Of a stretch of DNA of 32,529 bases, positions 13,893 to 21,448 are shown one piece after another; position 1 is the first letter of the stretch, and each line of letters begins with the position of its first letter. The DNA lies in NCBI GenBank assembly GCA_016213775.1, contig JACQZR010000266.1:1-32529 (forward strand). Reading direction: 5' to 3'. The notes under the pieces were generated by a model. The model was not told where the DNA came from, ran no database searches, and saw only the letters and a program-made list of their open reading frames with translations. Source of the stretch: Acidobacteriota bacterium. Lineage in GTDB: Bacteria > Acidobacteriota > Terriglobia > Bryobacterales > Bryobacteraceae. Both the position numbers and the translations under genes were made by a program.

Positions 13893-16547
13893 ATGGACTC
13901 CCTGAACGAACTTCTCCAGCGCCTCACGGGCCTCTTCCTAAGCAAACAGGCCAACCGCCGGATTGCTGAGGAAACAGAATTCCATTTGCGCATGCTCCGG
14001 GACAAATACCGCGCCCAGGGACTCAGCGATCACGACGCCGCCATCGCCGCCCGCCGCGAGTTCGGTTCCACCGCTCGCATGCAGGAAGACTACCGCGCGC
14101 AAAGCTCGTTCGGCTGGATGGACACCCTTCGCGGCGACGTACTCTATGCGGTACGTACTCTTGGCAAAACACCGGGAATCACCGCGCTGATGATCCTCAT
14201 GCTCGGCCTCGGCATCGGCGCCAACACCGCCATCTTCAGCTTCTTGAGCGAACTCCTGCTCCGCCCGCTCCCCTACCGCGATCCCGATCGCGTCGTCGTC
14301 GTCGGCCGCTGGCGCAACGGCACGATGTGGGCTACTTCGCCGCGCGACTTCGCGGCCTTGCGAGACAAAACGCAAACCCTCGAATCGGTCACCACCTCTT
14401 TCCTCTACCGCGGCGTCAATCTCGAAACCGCCGCTGAGCCGCGTCACGTTCCGTCCATCCACGTCACGCACGAATACTTCCGCACCATCGGCGTCGCGCC
14501 CCAACTCGGCCGCGCATTCCTGCCCGAAGAAGACAAGCCCGGCGGCCCACATGTCACCGTACTCAGCTACTCGCTCTGGACCGACGCCTACCAGTCCGAC
14601 GCGAACATCCTCGGCCGTCAGGTGCGCATCAACGGCGCGCCGCACACTATTGTTGGCGTCCTCCCCGAAGCCTTCTCCGCGCGTGCGCGAGCCAAGCTCT
14701 ACTTGCCGCTACAATCCACGTTGCGGGGCACCGACACCAACTACACCATCCTGGCGAGGCTCGCCCCCGGCGCAACGGCGGAACAGGCCTCGGCGGAAGT
14801 CGACTCGCTCTTCGCGGTCGTGGATGCCGAACGCGCGCAGAGAGCCACCAAGGGTCAACCATTCGTGCGAACGCCCGGCAGAGCCATCTCCGCGCAAGAG
14901 GACTCGGCGGGCGAGTTCCGCTCGCAGGTGTTGTTGCTCTTCGGCGCGGTAAGCGTGATGCTCTTTGTCGCCTGTCTGAACACCGCCAATCTGCTGCTGG
15001 CGCGCTCCGCAGCGCGTACCCGCGAGATCGCTATCCGATGCGCCCTCGGCGCCGGACGAGGCCGCATCACCCGCCAGTTGCTCACCGAAAGTCTGATGCT
15101 CTCCGTGCTCGGCGGCCTCTCGGGAATCGGCCTCGGACACCTCTTTATCACCGGACTGGCGCGCCTTTCGCCATACGATGTGCTGCGCCACGTCAGCCTC
15201 GATCAGCGCGCTCTCGTGTTCACCGCCGCGGTTTCCATCCTGGTGGGCCTGCTCTTTGGACTCGCCCCCGCGCTCCACGCCTTCCGGCTCGGCCTCGGCG
15301 AATCCCTGCAACAGAACGCCACCCGCGTCTCGGCCGGCCGCGGCACATTGATGAGCCGTCAGGTGCTCGTCATCGCGCAAGTAGCGCTGTGCACCATCCT
15401 GGTGGCGGGCGCGGGCCTGCTGGTACGAACCGTCCTCAACATCCGCTCCGTCAGCACGGGCTTTGATACCCGGAACCTGCTTGTGTCACCGATGGTGCTG
15501 AACGCGGACAAACTCGAATCCGTCCAGGCTCTGGTGAACTACTACGAACAGGCCTCGCGCCAGATGCGCGAGGTACCCGGCGTACTCGATGTCGCCTACA
15601 CCAATCAGTTGCCTTACGAGGGACAGTTCAACCTTCCGATCGAATTGCCCGACACCGCCACACCTGACCGCACCATGAGCATGCAGTTCCGCATGCAAAG
15701 TCCCGACACCTTCCGTGTCCTCGGAATGAAAATCGTCCGCGGCCGCGACTTTGCGCAATCGGACACCACCGGTGCGCCGCAGATTGCCATCGTGAATGAA
15801 GCATTCGCGCGCCAGTTCTACCCGCAAGGCGATGTGCTCGGCAAGCGGATCACAATGAAGAACTACCTCAAGGTGCCCGACGTATTCACCATCGGCGGTG
15901 TGGTGACCGATGTTCGCGAGATGGGCCCCAAGCGGCCCGTTCCACCGGCCATCTACGTGGTCGCGGGCCAACTGCCGCTGACGGTCGTCAAAGGTGTGTT
16001 CTCGTTCGTCTCCACAAAGTGGATCGTCAAAGTGCAGCCGGGTGTCAACAACGTGATTCCGCAACTGCGGCGCGCCGCCGGCTCTCTCGATCCATCGCAG
16101 CCGTTTGTCGAATTCACTTCGATGGACACAGTCGTTGCCTCCTCCGCTCGGCTGGAACGGGTCCTGATGACACTGCTTGCTGCTTTCGCCGGACTGACAC
16201 TTCTGATGGTCGCCGCCGGCATCTACGGCACAATGGCCTACATGGTCTCATTGCGCAAACAGGAGATCGGCATCCGCATGGCGCTCGGAGCGCGCCCGCG
16301 CGACGTCATGGCGATCATTGTCGCCAGCGGCGCACGCCAAGTGATCGCCGGCCTCATGATTGGTTTCGCCGTAGCGTGGTGGGCGACGAAATGGATGACC
16401 ACTTTCCTCTTCCAACTCAAGGCAACTGACCCCGCCAACCTCGCCACCGCCGCCGCGATCCTGCTCCTCGCTGGAGTGCTCGCCTGCGCCGGACCCGCGC
16501 GTACCGCTCTGAAGCTTGCTCCCATCAAGACTCTGCGAATGGATTGA
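13893..16547 (+). CDS. ADOP-family permease (MacB/FtsX-like, unit 1)
   Basis: This 884-residue protein belongs to the ADOP (acidobacterial duplicated orphan permease) group. These are MacB-like membrane proteins with two FtsX modules in one chain and no adjacent ATPase gene. Layout: a cytoplasmic N-terminal helical domain unique to ADOPs (1-85, EETEFHLRMLRDKYRAQG), TM1 (about 97-120), a periplasmic MacB_PCD domain (about 130-340), FtsX module 1 with three helices (about 343-470, including [18 protein letters not shown]), TM about 489-511, a second periplasmic domain, and FtsX module 2 at the C-terminus (including KQEIGIRMALGARP). It probably passes mechanical signals or exports an unknown substrate using an unlinked ATPase; function is not established. 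It is the second gene of the padR operon. Confidence 0.92.
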   Translation: MDSLNELLQRLTGLFLSKQANRRIAEETEFHLRMLRDKYRAQGLSDHDAAIAARREFGSTARMQEDYRAQSSFGWMDTLRGDVLYAVRTLGKTPGITALMILMLGLGIGANTAIFSFLSELLLRPLPYRDPDRVVVVGRWRNGTMWATSPRDFAALRDKTQTLESVTTSFLYRGVNLETAAEPRHVPSIHVTHEYFRTIGVAPQLGRAFLPEEDKPGGPHVTVLSYSLWTDAYQSDANILGRQVRINGAPHTIVGVLPEAFSARARAKLYLPLQSTLRGTDTNYTILARLAPGATAEQASAEVDSLFAVVDAERAQRATKGQPFVRTPGRAISAQEDSAGEFRSQVLLLFGAVSVMLFVACLNTANLLLARSAARTREIAIRCALGAGRGRITRQLLTESLMLSVLGGLSGIGLGHLFITGLARLSPYDVLRHVSLDQRALVFTAAVSILVGLLFGLAPALHAFRLGLGESLQQNATRVSAGRGTLMSRQVLVIAQVALCTILVAGAGLLVRTVLNIRSVSTGFDTRNLLVSPMVLNADKLESVQALVNYYEQASRQMREVPGVLDVAYTNQLPYEGQFNLPIELPDTATPDRTMSMQFRMQSPDTFRVLGMKIVRGRDFAQSDTTGAPQIAIVNEAFARQFYPQGDVLGKRITMKNYLKVPDVFTIGGVVTDVREMGPKRPVPPAIYVVAGQLPLTVVKGVFSFVSTKWIVKVQPGVNNVIPQLRRAAGSLDPSQPFVEFTSMDTVVASSARLERVLMTLLAAFAGLTLLMVAAGIYGTMAYMVSLRKQEIGIRMALGARPRDVMAIIVASGARQVIAGLMIGFAVAWWATKWMTTFLFQLKATDPANLATAAAILLLAGVLACAGPARTALKLAPIKTLRMD

Positions 16548-16563
16548 ACGCCGTCGATCGTGC

Positions 16564-16569
16564 CACAAT
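16564..16569 (+). promoter_or_regulatory. candidate -10 box of the NIF3-like gene
   Basis: CACAAT lies 7 nt before ATG 16577, so transcription would begin at or next to the start codon. It is the weakest match in the series of -10 boxes close to start codons. Confidence 0.3.
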
Positions 16570-16576
16570 GAGCCCC

Positions 16577-17440
16577 ATGAAACTGCTTCTGGCGCTGGTC
16601 GCCACCACCGGATCGATGGCCGCACAATCCGGACAAGCACTCACAGCCGCCCAAATCCTCGACCGCATCAGGGAACACGTCGGCGTCGAATGGCGCAAGG
16701 AGACCGTCGACACCATCAAATCCGGCGACCCCTCCACACACGTCACCGGCATCGCCACTACCATGTTTGCCACCTACGACGTTCTCAAGCGCGCCGCAGC
16801 AGAAGGCAAGAACCTTGTGATCGCCCACGAGCCCACCTTCTACAGCCACCAGGACCGTACCGAGTCCTTCGCCTCCGCCAACGATCCTGTCTACCTGGAG
16901 AAGGAAAAGTTCATCAAGGAGCACAACATGGTCGTCTTCCGGTTCCATGATCACTGGCATATGCGCCGGCCGGACGGCGTGCTGGAAGGCATGACCAAAG
17001 CGCTCGGCTGGCAGAAGTATCAGGACGCGTCCGCGCCTTCGATGTTCCGTCTCCCTGAATCGTCCCTGGAACTGCTGGCGGCGGGCATGCGCGACAAGCT
17101 TGGCGCTACCACCATGCGCGTGGTGGGCGAGCGCGGCATGAAGGTCACCAAGGTCGCCCTCTCGCCCGGCGCGGGCGGGTCAGCGGGACACTTGCGCATC
17201 CTTCGCCGCAGCGATGTCGAAGTGCTCGCCATCGGCGAAGTCCCGGAATGGGAGACCATCGCTTACGTTGCCGATGCCTCCGCCCAAGGACGCCGCAAAG
17301 CCCTCATCCTCATCGGGCACACGCCTTCTGAGCAAGCCGGGATGGAAAACTGCGCCCAGTGGTTGAAAGGCTTTATTCGCGAGGTTCCGGTTGGTTATGT
17401 TGCTGCCGCGGAGCCGTTTTGGAATCCTCGTTCGCGTTAG
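16577..17440 (+). CDS. NIF3-like dinuclear-metal protein with a signal peptide
   Basis: NIF3/YbgI proteins are widespread, form hexameric toroids and bind two metal ions; their true reaction is debated (GTP cyclohydrolase and other roles were proposed). The 287-residue protein shows NIF3 landmarks: THVTGIATTMFATYDVLKRAAAEGKNLVIAHEP (His/Glu around 84-85), FRFHDHWH (around 122-128), and the C-terminal AIGEVPEWE and LIGHTPSEQAGMENCAQWL, which supply the remaining ligands. Unlike most members it starts with a hydrophobic leader (MKLLLALVATTGSMAAQ), which predicts export to the periplasm. This leader fixes the start at ATG 16577; upstream ATGs at 16544 and 16568 would only add residues before it. 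It ends in a 68-bp convergent overlap with the receiver/ATPase gene. Confidence 0.85.
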   Translation: MKLLLALVATTGSMAAQSGQALTAAQILDRIREHVGVEWRKETVDTIKSGDPSTHVTGIATTMFATYDVLKRAAAEGKNLVIAHEPTFYSHQDRTESFASANDPVYLEKEKFIKEHNMVVFRFHDHWHMRRPDGVLEGMTKALGWQKYQDASAPSMFRLPESSLELLAAGMRDKLGATTMRVVGERGMKVTKVALSPGAGGSAGHLRILRRSDVEVLAIGEVPEWETIAYVADASAQGRRKALILIGHTPSEQAGMENCAQWLKGFIREVPVGYVAAAEPFWNPRSR

Positions 17441-18254
17441 GCAAATACTTAATCAGCAACACCTCATTGCCGGCTTCGTTGTGAATCATCTCATCGACAA
17501 GATTCCGCGTCATCAGCAACCCGTAACCGCCCGGCCGCATCCCCATCTCCTCACGCACGCGGACATGTTCGATGGGCGACTCCTCCGGGTTTGCAACCGC
17601 GGCGTGCGCCAGTTTCTCAAACGAAAACCCCGGCCCCGGATCGCGCACATAGTAGTACAAGGCACGCGCGCTGCGGGCGAACGTCAGCGTCACTTTATTG
17701 CGCGGATCTGAGCCGCCGCCATGCTCGATGGCATTCAGCAGAATCTCGCGAAACGCCGTGGCGATCTCCAATTGCTCCGGCTCCCCCAACCCGGTTCCCA
17801 TACCGTGAACAAAGGGAAGAATGCGATCCGCCGTTTCCAGTTTGCAGCGCAACCGCAACGATAGCCAGTCGGGCTTGGCTGAGAGGACCTCGATATCGTC
17901 GTCGCCCGCAGGGTTGTAGAGCGCCGTCTCGACCAGGTCCACCACCGACTGCAAAGTGAATGGCTGGGCGACATAAGAATATGCCCGCTCGCGGATGGCT
18001 CTCACAACACTCTCCGGCGTTGCCGAGCACGTCATCAGTATCACCCGCTTGCTCGGCTGCACCTGCACGATCGCCTCCAGCAGATCGGCATTGCTGATCA
18101 CCAGATCGAAAGGCTCGCCGTTCATCTTCATCACAGCGTCGCCCGCGCTGTTCGCATGTTCGATGTGACGGCCGGGAGCAGCTAACGCCGCGGCGAGTTG
18201 TTCCTGAATTACGGGATCGAGATCGACAATCAGCAGCCGGTGGCGTTCACCCAT
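17373..18254 (-). CDS. degenerate receiver domain fused to an RsbW/SpoIIAB-type ATPase (anti-sigma-factor-like)
   Basis: This 293-residue protein has two parts. Residues 5-115 form a response-regulator receiver-like fold (LLIVDLDP at strand 1, VILMT at strand 4). The phosphoacceptor Asp position reads Asn55 (FDLVISNADL), and the conserved Lys is Gln97 (YVAQPF), so ordinary phosphorylation is unlikely. Residues about 130-275 form a GHKL ATPase of the serine-kinase anti-sigma type. Its N-box is FREILLNAIEHGG (168-180), its G1 box RDPGPGF (204-210) and its G2 box RPGGYGLLMTRNLVDEM (240-256). Such kinases bind sigma factors or phosphorylate an anti-sigma antagonist (partner switching); no partner gene is adjacent. 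A GATACT box lies 8 nt before the start and there is no ribosome binding site. Its 3' end overlaps the NIF3-like gene by 68 bp. Confidence 0.82.
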   Translation of the reverse strand: MGERHRLLIVDLDPVIQEQLAAALAAPGRHIEHANSAGDAVMKMNGEPFDLVISNADLLEAIVQVQPSKRVILMTCSATPESVVRAIRERAYSYVAQPFTLQSVVDLVETALYNPAGDDDIEVLSAKPDWLSLRLRCKLETADRILPFVHGMGTGLGEPEQLEIATAFREILLNAIEHGGGSDPRNKVTLTFARSARALYYYVRDPGPGFSFEKLAHAAVANPEESPIEHVRVREEMGMRPGGYGLLMTRNLVDEMIHNEAGNEVLLIKYLPNANEDSKTAPRQQHNQPEPRE

Positions 18255-18262
18255 ATATCGCT

Positions 18263-18268
18263 AGTATC
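18263..18268 (-). promoter_or_regulatory. candidate -10 box of the receiver/ATPase gene
   Basis: GATACT on the minus strand lies 8 nt before the ATG at 18254. The 51-bp divergent gap to aguB also holds a plus-strand GAAAAT (18292-18297) and a GAGGA (18299-18303) just before ATG 18306. Confidence 0.4.
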
Positions 18269-18305
18269 CCATCCGCACATAGGTCTTGCGCGAAAATAGA
18301 GGACT

Positions 18306-19193
18306 ATGCCAATTGATGACCAGCGTTTCCGGATCGGGCTGGTGCAAATGACGTGCTCCACTCGTCCGGAAGAGAATCTGCACAAGGCCGTGGCACGAAT
18401 CCGCGATGCCGCCGCGCAAGGCGCGCAGATCGTCTGTTTGCAGGAACTGTTCCGCTCGCAGTATTTCTGCCGCGAAGAGAATCACGAACTGTTCAATCTT
18501 GCCGAATCTATTCCGGGCCCTTCCACGGAAGCGATCGCCAAAGCTGCCAAAGACTGCGGAGTGGTTGTGATCGCATCGTTGTTTGAGCGGCGAGCGCCGG
18601 GGCTGTATCACAACACGGCGGCCGTTCTCGACGATGAGGGAAACCTCGCCGGCATCTACCGCAAGATGCACATTCCCGACGATCCGCTCTACTACGAGAA
18701 GTTCTACTTCACCCCGGGCGATCTGGGCTTCCTCAACTTCGACACACGCTTCGGACGCGTCGGCGTTCTCGTTTGCTGGGATCAGTGGTATCCGGAAGGC
18801 GCACGCGCCACCGCGCTGCTCGGCGCCAACGTCTTGTTCTATCCCACCGCCATCGGGTGGCACCCACAAGAAAAGTCGCAATACGGCGAGGCGCAGCTCG
18901 ATGCCTGGCGCACCATCCAGCGTGCCCATGCGATTGCCAACGGCATTTACGTCGCTGCAGTCAATCGTGTGGGCTTTGAAGGCTCGCCCGAATCGGGCCT
19001 CGAATTCTGGGGGAACTCATTCGTCGCCGATCCGTTCGGCCGCGTCATCGCCCAGGCTTCGTCAGACAAGGAAGAGATCCTCGTCACCGAATGCAGTACG
19101 GCTCATTCGGAAGAGGTGCGCCGCAACTGGCCCTTCTTCCGCGATCGCCGCATTGACGCATACGCCCCTTTGCTGGAGCGCTGGCGGCGGTGA
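18306..19193 (+). CDS. aguB: N-carbamoylputrescine amidase
   Basis: This nitrilase-superfamily amidase hydrolyses N-carbamoylputrescine to putrescine, CO2 and ammonia, the last step of the agmatine route to polyamines. The catalytic triad is visible: Glu47 (CLQELF), Lys120 (YRKMHIP) and Cys157 (VLVCWDQWYPE). The 295-residue length is standard. FRSQYFCREE, the substrate-loop YEKFYFTPGD and the YPTAIGWHPQEK segment are typical of AguB and not of other nitrilases. It is the first gene of aguB-aguA-(PLP enzyme). Its TGA overlaps the aguA start (TGATG at 19191-19195). An arginine decarboxylase that would supply agmatine is not in the window. Confidence 0.94.
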   Translation: MPIDDQRFRIGLVQMTCSTRPEENLHKAVARIRDAAAQGAQIVCLQELFRSQYFCREENHELFNLAESIPGPSTEAIAKAAKDCGVVVIASLFERRAPGLYHNTAAVLDDEGNLAGIYRKMHIPDDPLYYEKFYFTPGDLGFLNFDTRFGRVGVLVCWDQWYPEGARATALLGANVLFYPTAIGWHPQEKSQYGEAQLDAWRTIQRAHAIANGIYVAAVNRVGFEGSPESGLEFWGNSFVADPFGRVIAQASSDKEEILVTECSTAHSEEVRRNWPFFRDRRIDAYAPLLERWRR

Positions 19194-20242
19194 TGAGACA
19201 GCAGGGCACTCCCAAATCGCTCGGCTATCGCATGCCCGCCGAGTGGGCTCCCCATGAAGCAACGTGGCTCGCCTGGCCCCATGAGAAATCCGACTGGCCC
19301 GGCAAGTTCGCACCAGTGCCGTGGGTTTACGGCGAGATGGTCCGATACCTTTCCCGCGTCGAGAAGGTGCGCATCATCGTTGCGGATGATAAGGCCGAAC
19401 TGGCCGCGCGCACCGTGCTCGACAAGTCCGGCGCCACCATGGACCATGTGGAATTCTTCCAGTTCCCCACCGATCGCAGTTGGACGCGCGACTTCTGCCC
19501 GATCTTCCTCACCAATGGCGCCACGACGTCAATGACCCACTGGCGATTCAACGGCTGGGCGAAGTATGCCAATCATGAACGCGACGCGAGGATTCCGGCG
19601 CTGCTGCGACCCAAGCTACATATGGCGTACTTCAAACCGATGCTCGGCAAACGCCACATCGTGCTCGAGGGCGGCAGCATCGACGTTAATGGCAGCGGTT
19701 TGCTGATGACCACCGAGGAATGCCTGCTCAGCCCCATTCAGGCGCGTAATCCCGGACTCACCCGCCAGGAAATCGAAACCGTACTCTGTGAATGGTTCGG
19801 CGCGCACATCGTCATCTGGCTGAAGGATGGGATCGCCGGCGACGACACACACGGGCACATCGATGACCTGGCGCGGTTCGTGAATGAGACCACCGTCGTG
19901 GTGGCGAGCGAGGCCGATCGAAACGAGGACAACCACGGCATCCTGCGGGAGAATTGGAAGCTACTGAAGAAGACGCCGCTTGAAGTGGTGAAGCTGCCGA
20001 TGCCGCGCCCGGTGTGGTTCGACGGCCAGCGCCTTCCGGCCAGCTACGCCAATTTCTACATCGCCAACGGCATCGTCCTTGCGCCCGTGTTCAACGATCC
20101 CGCGGATCGTATCGCTCTCAACACGCTGGCCCGCGTGATGCCGCAGCATGAAATTATCCCCATCTACTGCGGCGATCTCGTGCTCGGTTTGGGCACCATC
20201 CATTGCGCGACGCAACAGCAGCCCGCGGTGACACAAACATGA
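19193..20242 (+). CDS. aguA: agmatine deiminase
   Basis: AguA (peptidyl-arginine-deiminase-like fold) converts agmatine to N-carbamoylputrescine and ammonia, feeding the AguB reaction encoded just upstream. The 349-residue protein has the family N-terminus (RMPAEWAPHEATWLAWPH) and TDRSWTRDFCPIF, with the catalytic Asp region. It also has EGGSIDVNG, the catalytic His in DDTHGHIDDLARF, and the nucleophile Cys338 in GTIHCATQQQPA near the C-terminus. Start: ATG 19193 overlaps the aguB stop by one base; a GTG one codon earlier is possible. It ends in ATGA, which also starts the next gene (20239-20242), so all three genes should be translated together. Confidence 0.95.
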   Translation: MRQQGTPKSLGYRMPAEWAPHEATWLAWPHEKSDWPGKFAPVPWVYGEMVRYLSRVEKVRIIVADDKAELAARTVLDKSGATMDHVEFFQFPTDRSWTRDFCPIFLTNGATTSMTHWRFNGWAKYANHERDARIPALLRPKLHMAYFKPMLGKRHIVLEGGSIDVNGSGLLMTTEECLLSPIQARNPGLTRQEIETVLCEWFGAHIVIWLKDGIAGDDTHGHIDDLARFVNETTVVVASEADRNEDNHGILRENWKLLKKTPLEVVKLPMPRPVWFDGQRLPASYANFYIANGIVLAPVFNDPADRIALNTLARVMPQHEIIPIYCGDLVLGLGTIHCATQQQPAVTQT

Positions 20243-21150
20243 TTCCACTTTCGAAAACCCCACTCGTCCCCATTCCACTCGACCCTTCCCTGCCCCCCAT
20301 CTGGTGCAAACTGGAGTTCCTGAATCCATCGGGTTCCACCAAGGATCGCATCGCACGCTACATTCTTCAGAAGGCTTGGCGAACCGGCGCAATCGGCCAC
20401 GGTTCTACTGTGATCGAGGCGTCATCCGGATCCACCAGCATTGCCATGGCGCTGGCCTGCGCTCAGTTGGGCATCCGCTTTGTGGCCGTCATGCCGGAGG
20501 GCGTTTCCAACGAGCGCGTGCTGATGATCCGCGCTTACGGCGGTGAGATCCGGCTCACTCCCAAGGAGGGCGGCATCCAGACCGCGATCGCGGAAACCGA
20601 AAGACTCGCCCGCGAGTGGAACGCCTTCCTGCCGAAGCAGTTCTCCAACCCCGACAATGCGGCTTCCCACCGCGTCGGCACTGCGTCTGAAGTGCTCGAT
20701 CAGATTCCCGGCAACCGCGTCGACATGGTGGTAAGCGGTGTCGGCACCGGCGGCACGCTGGTCGGCCTGTATCAGGGATTCGCCGAAGCCGGCTGCCGCA
20801 TCACACCCATCGCCGCCAGGCCCGTCGACATCATTCATCAGGGCGACATCGAATGTTGCAGCTACTCCGCGCGCATCCCCGGCGTTGTCGAGTGCGTGTC
20901 CACTATCTTCCGCGAGGGCGAATTGCCCGGACTGGACACCATCGAAGTGAAGGATATCGAAGCCCTCGAAATCACCCGTGAGTTGATCCGGCGTGGATTC
21001 CCCGTGGGACCAAGTTCCGGCCTGAATTACCGCGCCGCGCAGTTAGCCGCAATGAAGCGCCTGCCCGCGCAGCCAAATGTCGTGACGGTGCTGCCTGACC
21101 GCATGGAACGCTACTTCACCACCGAACTCTTCCGGCCCTACAGGTCGTAA
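20239..21150 (+). CDS. cysteine-synthase-family PLP enzyme (fold type II)
   Basis: This 303-residue PLP-dependent beta-replacement enzyme resembles cysteine synthase, which makes cysteine from O-acetyl- or O-phosphoserine and sulfide. The Schiff-base lysine is Lys35 in FLNPSGSTKDRIA. The PLP-phosphate loop is GVGTGGTLVG (about 166-175), and the C-terminal GPSSGLNYRAA is the PLP-ring serine region. The substrate-binding loop reads ASSGSTSIAMA where CysK/CysM usually have T-S-G-N-T-G, so Asn is replaced by Ser and the substrate may differ. Start ATG 20239 overlaps the aguA stop; an upstream frame extension is not needed. Fusion to the polyamine operon is unusual. Alternatives are a 2,3-diaminopropionate-type or other amino-acid synthase. 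Confidence 0.8.
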   Translation: MIPLSKTPLVPIPLDPSLPPIWCKLEFLNPSGSTKDRIARYILQKAWRTGAIGHGSTVIEASSGSTSIAMALACAQLGIRFVAVMPEGVSNERVLMIRAYGGEIRLTPKEGGIQTAIAETERLAREWNAFLPKQFSNPDNAASHRVGTASEVLDQIPGNRVDMVVSGVGTGGTLVGLYQGFAEAGCRITPIAARPVDIIHQGDIECCSYSARIPGVVECVSTIFREGELPGLDTIEVKDIEALEITRELIRRGFPVGPSSGLNYRAAQLAAMKRLPAQPNVVTVLPDRMERYFTTELFRPYRS

Positions 21151-21180
21151 AACACGACTCTTCGATTGCGACACCCTCGA

Positions 21181-21384
21181 TCACATCGGCCCAACCGCAG
21201 CGCCTTGAAGAGCAGCGGTGATGTGGTCTTTGGTCAGTTGCGGATATGCGGCAAGGATCTCTTCAGCCGTCTCCCCAGCTCCCAACTTTTCGAGGATCAG
21301 GTAGACAGGAATGCGAGTGCCCTTGAGGCATGGCTTGCCCATCATGACATCGGGTCGAATTTCGATGTTTTGCGGCAGATCCAT
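21181..21384 (-). CDS. DUF433 protein, solitary (antitoxin-like)
   Basis: This 67-residue protein is of the DUF433 family (PF04255), small helix-turn-helix-like proteins often paired with a DUF5615/PIN-like toxin as an antitoxin. The hallmark order is present: IEIRPDVMMGKPCLKGTRIPVYLILEKLGAGETAEEILAAYPQLTKDHI. The C-terminus (AALQGAAVGPM) is a little short and lacks the usual AlaTyrAla-type ending. No DUF5615 reading frame lies downstream: the next 30 bp lead straight into the end of the PLP-enzyme gene. It is therefore an orphan antitoxin, a remnant, or an independent regulator. Upstream, 64 bp separate it from the end of the hydrolase gene on the same strand. Confidence 0.8.
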   Translation of the reverse strand: MDLPQNIEIRPDVMMGKPCLKGTRIPVYLILEKLGAGETAEEILAAYPQLTKDHITAALQGAAVGPM

Positions 21385-21448
21385 AGCTCAACCTTAGCAG
21401 TCATCTCGAGTTGGCTCAAAGGAGAGCGTCGCTGCTCCGTGACGGCGC

